A DNA stretch of 64,000 nucleotides from Apium graveolens. Taxonomy: Eukaryota; Streptophyta; Magnoliopsida; Apiales; Apiaceae. The stretch is taken from positions 1 through 64,000 of the forward strand of contig NW_027420823.1 in the NCBI RefSeq assembly GCF_009905375.1. The letters are read 5' to 3'. Positions 11,388-21,605 of the stretch are shown here, in pieces (position 1 is the first letter of the stretch; each line of letters starts with the position of its first letter). The notes under the pieces were generated by a model. That model did not search any database and was not told where the DNA came from. It saw only the letters and a list, made by a program, of their open reading frames with translations. The translations under genes were made by a program, and so were the position numbers.

Positions 11388-12299
11388 GTGTTTATCATTT
11401 ACAGATTTACTTTGTACGTTATGTCTTCCGCACTATCACTCAGGAGCATACTGGATGCTCACAAATTGACTGGTCCTAATTATGCTGACTGGCTTCGAAA
11501 CTTGAGAATTGTTCTCAAGATTGAGAAGCTGGAATACGTGATTGATTCACCTAAGCCTACTGAACCTGCTAGTGATGCACATAATGATGAACATGCTGTG
11601 TATCGTAGGTGGATAGATGATGCAAATGTTGCTCAATGCATCATGCTAGCTTCCATGAACATTGAGCTACAGAAGCAACATGAGCATATGGATGCTCACA
11701 CTATCCTTGTGCATCTACAAGAGTTGTATGATGTGGTAGGGATGACGGCTCGATATGAGATATCGAAGGAGCTGTTCGGTTGTAGGATGTCTGAGGGATC
11801 ATATGTGAATGATCATGTACTTAAGATGATCAATTTGATTGAACGTCTTGGACAACTTGGTTTTGCCATGGATGGGGAGCTGAGCCAAGACTTGGTCTTG
11901 CAATCGCTTCCGAGTTCGTTCTCGCAGTTTGTTGTGAACTTTCACATGAATAAGTTGGATGTCAGCCTGCCTGAACTCCACAACATGTTGAAGACTGCGG
12001 AATCGAATTTTCCCCCTAAGAAGAGTTCTATTCTTCTAATTGGTGAAGGTTCCAATCCTAAGAAAAGAAAGAGGAACCCTTCCAAGAAGAAGAAAGTAGG
12101 TGAGAAAACGCCGATTCCACCAAAAGCTGAAGACCCCAAGAGTAAAGTTATTTGCTTTCACTGTAAAAAGGTGGGGCACTGGAAGAGGAACTGCAAGGTT
12201 TACCTTGCAGAATTGAAGAAGAAGGGTAGTGAGACTACCGCTTCTGATTCAGGTATGTTCATGATAGAAGTGAATATGTCATTTCTACTTGGGTATTAG
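11388..12299 (+). CDS. Copia Gag polyprotein (intact), copy 1
   Basis: This is a 303-codon open frame. The more likely start is the ATG at 11421, which begins MSSALSLRS, because residues before it read like leader sequence. The protein begins with the usual Copia Gag N-terminal motif (LTGPNYADWLRNLRIVL), continues through the central UBN2-like Gag domain (to about residue 215), has a basic lysine-rich stretch (about 225-250), and contains one CCHC zinc knuckle, CFHCKKVGHWKRNC (about 255-268). Gag forms the virus-like particle and binds element RNA through the knuckle. The frame ends just before the protease, so Pol would need a frameshift or is now separated by mutation. An identical length in all three units suggests selection or, more simply, recent duplication. 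Confidence 0.9.
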   Translation: MFIIYRFTLYVMSSALSLRSILDAHKLTGPNYADWLRNLRIVLKIEKLEYVIDSPKPTEPASDAHNDEHAVYRRWIDDANVAQCIMLASMNIELQKQHEHMDAHTILVHLQELYDVVGMTARYEISKELFGCRMSEGSYVNDHVLKMINLIERLGQLGFAMDGELSQDLVLQSLPSSFSQFVVNFHMNKLDVSLPELHNMLKTAESNFPPKKSSILLIGEGSNPKKRKRNPSKKKKVGEKTPIPPKAEDPKSKVICFHCKKVGHWKRNCKVYLAELKKKGSETTASDSGMFMIEVNMSFLLGY

Positions 12300-13552
12300 A
12301 TACCGCCTGTGGTTCTCAAATCTGCAATTTGTTGCAGGGACCAAGGACAAGTAGGACTCTTGAGTAAGAGGAGGTGATTCTACTGATGGGAAATGGAGCA
12401 AGAGTTGCTGCTGTAGATATAGAATCGTTTCATTTACATAGGCCTACGGGCAAGACTATTGTTTGAAATAATTGTTATTTTGTTCCCTCGATTGTGAGGA
12501 ATATTATTCCCATGTTAGACTTGGGTGGATTTTTCATTTATTATTGAGAATAATGAATGTTTTATTCTTAGAGATAATATTCTTTATGGACGTGGTACTT
12601 TAAATAATGGTCTGCATATATGTGACATAATTTACTTTAGATTGAACAAACTAATAAAAGAAAAGGGATGATGAAAATCTCACTTCATAGTGGCACTGCA
12701 GTCTCCATTTAGTGGACATGGAGAGAGGGCTGCAGATTTGCTAGGAATGGTACACACAGTTGTATGTGGACCAATGTCTACGCAATCCATGGGTGGATTT
12801 TCATACTTCATTACTTTCATAGATGATAGATCTGGACTCGGATATGTGTTTGATGAAACACAAGTCTGAGGCCTTTGAAAAGTTCAAAGAATATAAGTAT
12901 GAAGTGGAGAAACAACCAAACATAGTATTATAACTCTTCGATCAGATCGAGGTGGTTAATACTTTAATGGAGTGTTTCTAGATTATCTCAAAGTAAATGG
13001 TATAGTATCCTAGTGGACGCCTCCAGATTGGTATCTGAAAGGAGAAATCGAACTTTGTTAGACATAGTTCGGTCCATGATGAGCTATACAAATCTTCCAG
13101 TATTCCTATGGGGTTATGCATTGGAAACCTCAGCATATTTACTGAATAAGGTGCCTTCCAAATCTGTTCCTCAAACTCTGTATGAGATATAGAAAGAAAG
13201 GAAACCGAGTCTTAAACACGTTAAGATTTGGGGATGTCCAGCTTATGTCAAGAAAGTTGACCCAGATAAGCTGGAATATCGATCCGTAAAATGTAGTTTT
13301 GTGGGATATCCTAAAGAGACTTTAGGGTATTACTTTTACACCGATCATCGGGTGTTTGTCTCCAGACATGCTACCTTCTTGGAAAAGGAGTTTATCCTTG
13401 AAGGAAACAGTGGGAGCAAAATTGAACTTGATGAAGTTCAAGAAGCACAAACTACTACGGATCAAATGGAAATACCTGTTCTGACTGAACAACCTTTTGT
13501 GGAACAGCCCATTCGTAGGTCAGGGAGAGTGTCTCGCCAACCTGAGAGGTAA
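12287..13552 (+). pseudogene. Copia protease and integrase remnants, copy 1
   Basis: A protease active-site remnant reads LDTACGSQIC at about 12295, where an aspartic protease would have D-T/S-G. The integrase pre-domain and core are broken by stops and frameshifts. GGFSYFITFIDDRSG is recognisable near 12789, and the segment from SERRNRTLLDIVRSMM through SFVGYPKETLGYYFYTDHRV (about 13028-13350) is the C-terminal integrase region, ending at RRSGRVSRQPER (13552). Unit 1 has an extra in-frame TAG at 13190-13192 where units 2 and 3 have TGG. The region cannot make an active enzyme. Confidence 0.88.
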
Positions 13553-14214
13553 TATGGCCTTGTCATTGAGAATGACAATGAGTTGTCAATCATTTGATGA
13601 TGACGACCCTGTGACCTATAATGAGGCTATGAGTAGTGTTGACTCAGAGAAATGGCATAGTGCCATGAAATCCAGAATGGAATCTATGTATACGGTATAA
13701 AAAAGATAGATTATAGCAGATGGCCAGGTGGAGACCTACAAGGCCAGGCTTGTGGCAAAAGAATTCAAACAAAGGCAATGGATTGACTTTGATGAAGTCT
13801 TTTACCTGTAGCCCTGTTAAAATCAGTTCGGATTTTGCTTGCGATTGCTGCTTACTACGACTATGTGATCTGGCATTAGCCATATGGTTTTCTTTCCAAG
13901 GGAAATGAAAACCTAGTGCGTAATCTACTGCGAACCATATATGGTTTAAAGCAAGCTTCTCGTAGATGGAACATTCGTTTTGATGAGACAATCAAAGAGT
14001 TTGATTTTATCAAAAATGTAGATGAATCATGCGTCTACAAAAGGGTTAGTGGGAGCGCGGTAACATTTCTTATATTGTATTGAAATAGAGTTGACACACA
14101 TAACAACATAGCAGACCCACTCACAAAGCTACTTTTTGAAATTCACTTTGATCGTCATAAAGATGAGATGGGTATTAGTTACCAGAGTGATTGGCTTTAG
14201 TACAAGTGGGAGAT
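13553..14214 (+). pseudogene. Copia reverse transcriptase/RNase H remnants with large deletions, copy 1
   Basis: Only islands remain: the entry to RT (about 13600-13695), YKARLVAKEF (about 13730), ILLAIAAYYDY (13840-13865), GLKQASRRWNIRFDE (about 13945-13990) and VYKRVSGSAV (about 14035). The YVDD catalytic segment and nearly all of RNase H are deleted. The tail resumes with ADPLTKLLFEIHFDRHKDEM (about 14112) and stops shortly before a purine-rich tract (AGTGGGAGA) adjoining the 3' LTR. The element therefore depends on other elements for reverse transcription. Confidence 0.85.
14199..14214 (+). other. Polypurine tract
   Basis: The sequence AGTACAAGTGGGAGAT immediately precedes TGAAAGG of the 3' LTR and contains the purine run AGTGGGAGA expected to prime plus-strand DNA. 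Confidence 0.75.
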
Positions 14215-15889
14215 TGAAAGGAATATGTCCTAAGTCCAATCAGGTATTAGGATTTAGGAATAACTCTTTATGTAATCTGTTTTGATTTCATTGATATTAA
14301 TAAAAGACTTGTTTTGTTTTTATTACGGGCTTTATCTATTTAAGTGTTTAAATAAGATATACCATAGTTTAGAGTAAAGCTTTTTATGGATTATGATGAG
14401 ATCATAATAGTGAGACCTAAAAAGATGATAACTCTAAACTTAAATAGTTCCTGATCATAGGATTACTAACTGGTAATTAATAATCCGCAAAGATCGGTAC
14501 ATACTATGCTTGCTTCATTATGAAGGATGTCTGTTCTCATAGACATTTGTGTGGTGACACTATAGCTAGTATGTAGGTGCTTATTATAAAATAAGTTCAC
14601 TGAACATGACTCGCCTAGCTGAACAACTGATGGAGTTCACTCACATGTCAGCAGTTGTTCGCTTAGTGATAGTTGTAAAAGTATCCTTGGACTTGAGGTC
14701 ATCATAGTCATCTTGTGTACACTGAACTATGCTTTGGTTTAGTTCTTAGTCTCCAGGGACAATTATTAGGGCTCTTTTGGGTATAGGAATTTGTATACGA
14801 AGATAGTGTATGATCAATAAAGGATCTACCCCTTCCAGTGAAGGAAGCGAATGTTCAAGGCTGATCCACTTATGCTAGTTCAGGAATCTCTAGCCAGAGT
14901 GAATGAAATTAGAAAGGAGTTTCTAATTTGCATAGAACTACGCATAGTAAATGGTAAGCAAGTGATTGAATTAGATAGGCTTGACACGAGATCCATGCCT
15001 TGTATTTAATCGGGACATTGTAGGGTAGAAGGAGTTTATTGTACGGTAACTATTCACAGAATAGGTTCTTGGTATTCTAAGCAGTGAATTCATATTATCC
15101 GGATAGTCGCGATATTCTGAGAAGTATCCCTCACGATGTAGAATAAATGTGATTAATTAATTAATCATATTTAATAAATTAGAGAATTTATATAAATAAT
15201 GATAAAATACTTTTATTATTATTTATTTCTACTACCGACTTAATATTGAACCTACAGGGTCACACCATAAAAAGAGAATGATTTAATGGTGGAGGAATTA
15301 ATTAATAATGGCTAATAATTATTTATTTGTGAAATAAATAATTAATTGGAAAATTTAATAATTGATTAAATGAGATTTAATTGATTATAAATTAATTAAA
15401 AAAAGTTCTTAATATTATTAATTAAAGGATTTAATTTTTGGAAATTAAATCAAGAGAGAGAATTATTTCTAAAGTGTTTAGAAAAAGGATTAATGATTAA
15501 AAGGTGTTTTAATTATTAATGATAATAATAAATGGGATAATAATAATAATATTTATGGGAAAATTTCAGCTGAAAATTTTGCCTATAAATACACTATTAT
15601 AGACCCTATTTTATTTGAACCCACATCAAACCCGAAAACCCAAAAAGTTTGGAAAACCCAATTCTCTCCACCTCCTTCCTCCTCCTTAACATCATTTTCT
15701 TGGTGGATACCGGTGGAGTGCTTCACACTTGAGGAGCAACTGCTGAGGATCTCTGATCGTTGTCTCCGAATTATTTTAAAAGGTTAGATTCGATCCCTCG
15801 AATTTTTATTCACGATTTATATGCTTTTATTTGGATTTTGTATGTGTAAAAGTGTATTGCCATGCCCCCGCTGCGTTAAAAATCCAACA
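14215..15889 (+). repeat. 3' LTR of the Copia element, unit 1
   Basis: The LTR is 1,675 bp and colinear with 7928-9602. Differences from the 5' LTR are scattered substitutions (about 30 by eye) with no large gap. Position 15238 is A here but G in units 2 and 3. Confidence 0.95.
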
Positions 15890-15941
15890 ATATACAATTG
15901 CTAAAGTAGTATCAAATTTAATGTTATGTTTCCTTGCCCAG

Positions 15942-16154
15942 ATGGCAGGCTTTGCTCTATACAGAAGATACAGATCCCAGTTCAAGAAGATGCTCAATAT
16001 CATTTCCCGAAACTTTGTCAGTGCACTTGAACAAAGACCAGATCTAGCCAATGTAGTCATGAACACTTCTTCCTGTATGCCTGCCATCCTTCTGTCCACA
16101 CAAAATTGCAAATATGAGTTCAATTTTCAGCACAAATATTATGTTTTCACTTGA
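15942..16154 (+). pseudogene. GLE1-like, exon c (unit 1, still linked to exons a and b)
   Basis: After the polypyrimidine/CAG acceptor ending at 15941 the frame reads MAGFALYRRYRSQFKKMLNI and continues through NFVSALEQRPDLANVVMN, the expected GLE1 continuation in phase with exon b. The similarity I recognise ends there. The frame continues about 30 residues without family resemblance to a TGA at 16152-16154. Family members have a further tail ending in a leucine/serine-rich segment, so the 3' end is missing, spliced elsewhere, or replaced. With the 8-kb Copia in the preceding intron, correct splicing would need removal of the whole insertion. Confidence 0.75.
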
Positions 16155-16949
16155 GAAACTATCCTTAACATGCTAAACTAGGTATGTTTCTAAGCTTACA
16201 CAAGATAAAATTTGTTCTAGTTAACTAGGTTGAATATCTTTTATTAAAAAGTGTGTTGATAGTCATACAATGCAGGTGAGAGGGGAAAGGGATAAATTCA
16301 GCAGGTGATCTGTTGATAGTCCTGACCAGCAGAGTTGCTACCATCCACATGTACGGAAAAAACCAGGTGCCAAGTTCTATTTTTCTTAAAACTTATAGAT
16401 TTTAAATCTCTCTCAAATTACTCTTTCTTATTTAAAAAAATCTAGTGTACATTCCTTTATGATATCTAACAGTATTTAGTATACATTTAGGTCAATCACA
16501 TCCAAAAGTTTGTCACAAGGATAAATGATTTTCTATGTAATTATGTTATATGTAATTATGTTGTAATTATGTAATTATGTTGTCGATTTATTTTGAAGAT
16601 TGTTTTCTCCAGATTGGGAAATTGCCTATCACATGCTGTAATGATATTGCAAGGACAACATAGCTCTTGCGGAAGACGTGAAGAGAAGCTGAAAATCCTT
16701 TTAGACTCTATATTTTCTTTAATTTGTAGTAGAAATCTTAGACTCATGAAGGCAGTGATATCAATATGCTTTTAGCTTTTGTATAACTATGTTGCTGTGA
16801 TTTTCGATCATGGATTAACTTTAGAACTTTTGTTTATATTTTGTGTAAGATAACGCTTTTAACAACCAAGCTTCATTAAAATATCATGACTTTAATACTA
16901 AAACAATGCTTTCGAACACAAAACTTTGGTGCAAAATTAACTCTCACAA
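16155..16949 (+). other. Unassigned sequence with possible exon-like stretches
   Basis: One frame at about 16280-16365 reads GINSAGDLLIVLTSRVATIH and ends at a potential GT donor (about 16366). A second stretch at about 16593-16775 (NCLSHAVMILQGQHSSCG...) is also open. I do not recognise either. They may be GLE1 downstream sequence, exons of another captured gene, or chance. Short ATGTAATT repeats occur at 16536-16580. Confidence 0.3.
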
Positions 16950-17446
16950 CACTAGTAAACCATTGTCTATATAATATTAAGATATTGTATCAAAGGTATT
17001 CATGCAATACGTTTGGACAAATAAACAGCTGTATGTATCTGATCATGCCATACATTAAAATCCAAAACTGTTGTGTGTAGAAATTTATTACAAGAGTTCT
17101 ACGAGCTCAATTTTATTTTTATTGTCTATCTGAATACACAACAACGTTTATACAACAATAAGTGTTGTAGGATTGGTTTTAATGTTATACCTTACACAAC
17201 GGTTTTCTGAGTTTGTGAGAACCCTTGAGTAACGTCGCTTGTTACGACGAAAACAAGCAAAAAACGTTGTCTTTTCTGGATGTAATACAACGGGCTTAAT
17301 CCATAATCATTGTCTGTATAATCTTAGACAATGTTTTTTAGCCGTTGTCTGATCCAACTAACAGACGGCGGCTCAATAGTCAACGGAAAAATAGGGTATC
17401 AGACAACGGACATAAACCGTTGTTGAAGCTTGTTTTCCTACTAGTG
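16950..17446. mobile_element. CACTA-type non-autonomous mini-element (unit 1)
   Basis: The left end is CACTAGTAAACC and the right end is GGAAAACAAGC inverted as TTTTCCTACTAGTG, sharing the CACTAGTA terminus of En/Spm (CACTA) transposons. Subterminal copies of ACAACG/CGTTGT and ACAATG/CATTGT in both orientations (about 16965-17430) are typical of this superfamily. The length is 497 bp with no transposase. The flanking triplets (CAA and ATT) do not match, so one end may be eroded or mis-set. Confidence 0.6.
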
Positions 17447-17854
17447 ATTTTACCTTCACTAACATCAAAAGTTACATCAAACAATAAACCGGGACTAAAG
17501 AGTTTATTTGGAAACTACAAAAAAGCATTAATAGTTTTTCATAAGTGCACCTTAATTATTTGATTCTTGTAAATAAAAATTTTCGCCCATAACTTATATT
17601 ATTATGTGACATTAAGTTGAATAATTTTAAAATATCACTAAATATTGTTATATTATAAAAATATGAAACCATTTGGAGATGTTCATAATGTAGAGTGACT
17701 ATTCTTCTTCACTGGCATCTAGCATTTGCTTCATGGAAAAGTTATAGTACTATTTGCTCTGACCGAGATCTTTGGGGATGATTCCGTACTACTGCTGCCC
17801 TTGGAGAAATTTTTTTCTCACCATCTACAAACAAAATTATACCATCTTAGCATG
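17447..17854. other. Unassigned AT-rich sequence
   Basis: No gene is recognised. A short open stretch near 17755-17850 reads LTEIFGDDSVLLLPLEKFFS, which looks protein-like but is unidentified and lacks context. Confidence 0.3.
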
Positions 17855-18534
17855 TGTAACATCCCAGTCGCACATCAATAAGATTAAAATTTGTTGTTCA
17901 GTTTATAAGGCAAAGTATTATTACTATGTGCAACAACAAATTATGATCTTCTGGGATCCTGTGGTGGGCTTGTTGTTTACCCAAATTGGCTGCATTTGTG
18001 ATAGTAGTCTTCGACTTATTTCAGACTCAGAATCAGGATTGGACCCAGTTTTGAAAAATACTCATGATTTGACCCAGGTTGTCATATATGGTAAAAGAGC
18101 TGACTCTCTAAATCTTGATTTGTTAAGTTATCGAAGGTGGGAAGACTAAGGCCGGTGGTATTATCCTAAAATGGATTGAGATTCTAAGGCGGGGACATGA
18201 CGCCAGTCGGTATTATCCCATAATGGGTAGAGATGTATAATCTTGTTCCCATGGACTATTCATTTAAACCCTATTAGAATGTCAAAAGTTTGGCAGGGGA
18301 GCTTGTAACAACCCAATCCCACATCAATAAGATTTGGGACTTCTGTTCAATTTATATGGGAAAGTACTACTACTATATGCACCAATAAATCGTGATCTTT
18401 TGGTGGCTTATGGTGGACTTGTTGTTTATCCAATTTGGTTGTAATTAGGATAACAAGCTTCTAATTATTTCGGACTCGCAATCGGGACGGGACCCGGTTT
18501 TGAAAAATGCTCGGGATTTGTCCCGAGTTGTACA
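17855..18534 (+). mobile_element. TRIM (terminal-repeat retrotransposon in miniature), unit 1
   Basis: Two direct terminal repeats of about 230 bp (17855-18084 and 18304-18534) both start TGTAACA and end in CA. They flank a 219-bp interior with no coding capacity. TGGTAAAAGAGC (18089-18100) is a degenerate initiator-Met primer binding site, and GGCAGGGGAGC just before the second repeat is a purine tract. The repeats share the blocks ACATCAATAAGATT, GTGGGCTTGTTGTTTA-like and GACCCAGTTTTGAAAAAT-like, but are clearly diverged, so the insertion is old. No matching 5-bp target duplication was found. Confidence 0.8.
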
Positions 18535-18554
18535 GTCTGCATATTTTTAGGAAG

Positions 18555-19100
18555 ACCCATGACATTAATAAAATTACCGAGAAAAATTATCAACATCAAT
18601 TACCTAATCTAGAAACTCAACAACTCCCCGAGACCCTCAAATAATGGTATATTAGCTCTTACAGTATCATTGTCATTAGGCAAATTTCCCATGGTCGAAT
18701 GTGAGCTAAATGATATAAATTAGGGTTTTGAGTCGATTATACATCGATATGGAAGAAATTTCAACATTAACAGCAAGATCGTTACCGACTTGCTCTGATA
18801 CCATGAGAGAATTCACGAATATTAATCAATCTGGTACCATTATTGCAGATCAGAGATGAAGATCCAGAGAAAATGTATAGACATAATATGTTGTATGTAT
18901 ATTTACAATATGAAAGTCATTAATCAGAAGAGAAGTCAATTGAGTCTCACTATACAATCTGATCTTATCTATATACAAAACTTAGTTTGTTAAACTAAGT
19001 TTCCCGCCAAAATAACCAACTCTAAAATGTGTAATTGTAATTTAAATATATTAATTTATTCCAATACAACTAAAGTCAAGTATGTAATGTATTTCTTATT
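18555..19100 (-). mobile_element. Minus-strand Copia LTR/leader remnant (unit 1)
   Basis: On the complement, TGGTATCAGAGC (18792-18803) is an exact initiator-Met primer binding site directly following ...TCTCTCA, the end of an LTR that extends rightward on the plus strand from 18804. Beyond the primer site the complement gives a short Gag-like start (NIPLFEG near 18640) before decay. The outer LTR boundary is uncertain, and I place it near 19100. Confidence 0.6.
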
Positions 19101-21085
19101 AACTTTACAGACTATTAGGCTAAATGGGATGGGATATGGTGCAACTCTTTCTAAGCATTCTTGTCAATCTTCAGCCTTTATAGAATAAGACAAGAAAATT
19201 TTAGAAAATAATCATTGGTTGACTGGCTCACCCAAATGATATTTTCTAACTCGAAAGACTCTATTTTTATCTCTTTTACTTCTATAGTGCTTGTTTTTTG
19301 TTATTCATTTTGGATATTAATGTATCGTGAAAACCTCCAAAACCGTTGTTAAAGTTATCGTAAACTCTCGAAGATCTTCTTTCTTAATTGGATCTTCCAA
19401 AGTAAATTAGGTAATAAAAAAGACAGGAAAAATCCTTCCATAATTCTAATTGACACACCATATAATCCTAGAAAAAATAAGAGCTAATTCTCAAAATAAC
19501 TATTACATTGGGAATCCTTACACACCTTAAAGTCTAGAAGACATTGAATGCACAAGGAAGAATTCTTAAATCCATAAGAAAGAAAAGAGAAAAATCTTTT
19601 AGTTTTATGTCCGGATGCAAAACCATAAAATAAAATAAAAAATCTAAATTAGAATTAAATATTAAATAAAAAAGGAAGATAATGTGGGCATCAACATTAA
19701 CCTTCAAAGTCTCTAAATGCTACATGCCAAAACATGTTGTATTTCTTTAGTTTTATATTAGCATACAGTCCAAAAGCAACAGGATCACACAATGCTACTA
19801 TATTGTTCTCGTTGTGCTATTATTGTCATTACACTGACATGATCATGCTTTAATTCCAGCTTAGCCTTCTTGCCATTCTTTGCGACCTCGAATCACAACA
19901 ACTCTCTTACGTCAGATTTTATGCTTTATAGTATTTTTTGTTAAGAGACACTGACAATACCTTGATCATGGAAATGCATCTATATGAAGAGATATAATTC
20001 TTTGGAAAAGAATTAAGTAAACACAATATTTTTTTAGAAGATGAGTAGCCTCTAAGTGATTATGAAATTACATGGGACAAACAATTCTTTCATTTTATTT
20101 CTCCTTAATATGTCGAAATATATATAGACTCTGCCATTTTAGCCTAGTGAATAATTTTTCATAAAGAGGTAATTGTAAATAGAAGTTTTAATATACCCTA
20201 GTTGCTTAAAGACTCCAATCAACAATTTAATGATTTGAGTTTCATGGAAATAGAAACACAAACTGAGATGAATGAAATAGAGGGGGAGTCATTGGTTAAC
20301 ATTATCATGCTATTAGAACAACTTCACATACTCTACTCATGTATATCTTGATAATACTATTTTAAAGTACTCAACATTTTTATTCGAGAAGTATAATCCA
20401 TAAGTACAAAAAAAAGTTATTGTGTAACTATATCCGAGAATCGCATATTTTAGATTTAAATATTGCATAATCAATAATATTTATTATATTCATAATTTGA
20501 ATGATTTATATTGGGTATAAAATATTACTATACATACTTAAAAATTTAAGTTCTAAGCACTTGGCAATCACATATTTTATCGAACATTTATTGATGATTT
20601 TAATAGGAAAATTGGGGTATTTAATTTATTTATTTTGAAAGAAAATTCAAAGCCTCTGGATGAGTTCATGAAATTTAAATTAATGATGAAAAAAAGTGGC
20701 TAGTATTTTGTAGATAAGTAGATGAGAGAAAAGGGAACCGCTATACTTCAAGCTTATTTAAAGGCTTATATGTGGGACATGGAATCAATGTCAAAGAAAA
20801 AAGGGGAAGGCCTTTTGACTCGATAATCTAGTAACAAAAAATTTAATCGGTTAACGTAATTTAGAGATTGATGAACTATTTTTTTAAAGATGGAGTATAG
20901 CGATTCTATTCTTCTATTCTATCATTCTAATATTGAAGATAATAACTCCTCACATAAAATAATTAGAGTTGAAAATCGACATAATGGTTCATGAACAAAA
21001 TTTGGGATCAACCTGTTTAAATGAAACTCAGTTCAATTCATTTCCTTAAAAAAGATGATCTTGAACATGAAATCAAGTTCAGATG
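19101..21085. other. AT-rich intergenic sequence, no feature seen
   Basis: I see no gene, RNA or clear repeat. All frames are short and lack family motifs. Confidence 0.5.
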
Positions 21086-21605
21086 AGTAAATGAGCTGAG
21101 ACGCTCTTTCTCTTCGTTCGGTTCGGACTCAGCTCATTTAGCTTGGAATTGGCTCGGACAATCTACTCGAACTCGACTAACTCAACTCAGATAAAAATAA
21201 TAAAAAATTATTAATCATAAAATACATATTTTTATCGCCATTTATTAATGATTTAATTAATTCAAAAAAGATTATGTTTCTAAATTAAATACCTAGTTTT
21301 TCCCCAAGGAAACTATTCAACATTTTTATCACGATCTTTGCCTACAACTCACATTTTCATAAACACCATAAGGTAATTTATAATTTTCAAAAACCAAATT
21401 TAAGTAAAAACATCTGAACTTAATAAAATTTCGACATCAAAAATTTAAAAAGTAATATAGGATTTTTAAAATTATAAATGTCTTAATAATTTAAAATAAT
21501 AAAATTGGTATGTTCTTAAACTCGGCTCGGCTCAGCTCATCTTAAAAAACCTAACCTCGTCTCGGTTCGGAAAAAACTTGACTCGGCTCGGTTCATTTGT
21601 ATGTT
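21086..21605. repeat. Possible non-autonomous DNA element with CTCGGCTCGG-type termini
   Basis: Two GC-richer islands (about 21090-21190 and 21518-21600) carry repeated TCGG/CTCGGCTCGG/TTCGGTTCGG motifs. The left one begins GAGCTGAG and the right one contains CTCAGCTC, so they face each other around an AT-rich core. This resembles a small DNA transposon. The ends and target duplication are not resolved. Confidence 0.35.

Larger units (their letters stand above)
7928..15889 (+). mobile_element. Complete Copia-class LTR retrotransposon inserted in a GLE1 intron
   Basis: The 7,962-bp insertion has direct LTRs (7928-9602 and 14215-15889) beginning TG and ending CA. It is flanked by the 5-bp duplication ATATA at 7923-7927 and 15890-15894. 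It has a primer binding site at 9604, a long leader, an intact gag, decayed protease/integrase and a largely deleted reverse transcriptase, then a purine-rich tract at the 3' LTR. The order gag-PR-INT-RT places it in Copia (Pseudoviridae-like). By eye the two LTRs differ at about 30 positions in 1.67 kb, so the insertion is fairly recent but not new. It is non-autonomous. Its orientation is the same as the host gene. Confidence 0.95.

Noticed and set aside
13644..13991. 115-residue minus-strand frame in the Copia RT region
   Set aside because: It is antisense to recognisable RT islands and recurs only because the unit is duplicated.
15827..16123. Minus-strand frame across LTR end and GLE1 exon c
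   Set aside because: It is antisense to exon c and runs into the LTR. No independent support.
17850..18540. Target-site duplication for the TRIM
   Set aside because: The flanking 5-mers GCATG and GTCTG do not match, so no duplication is claimed.
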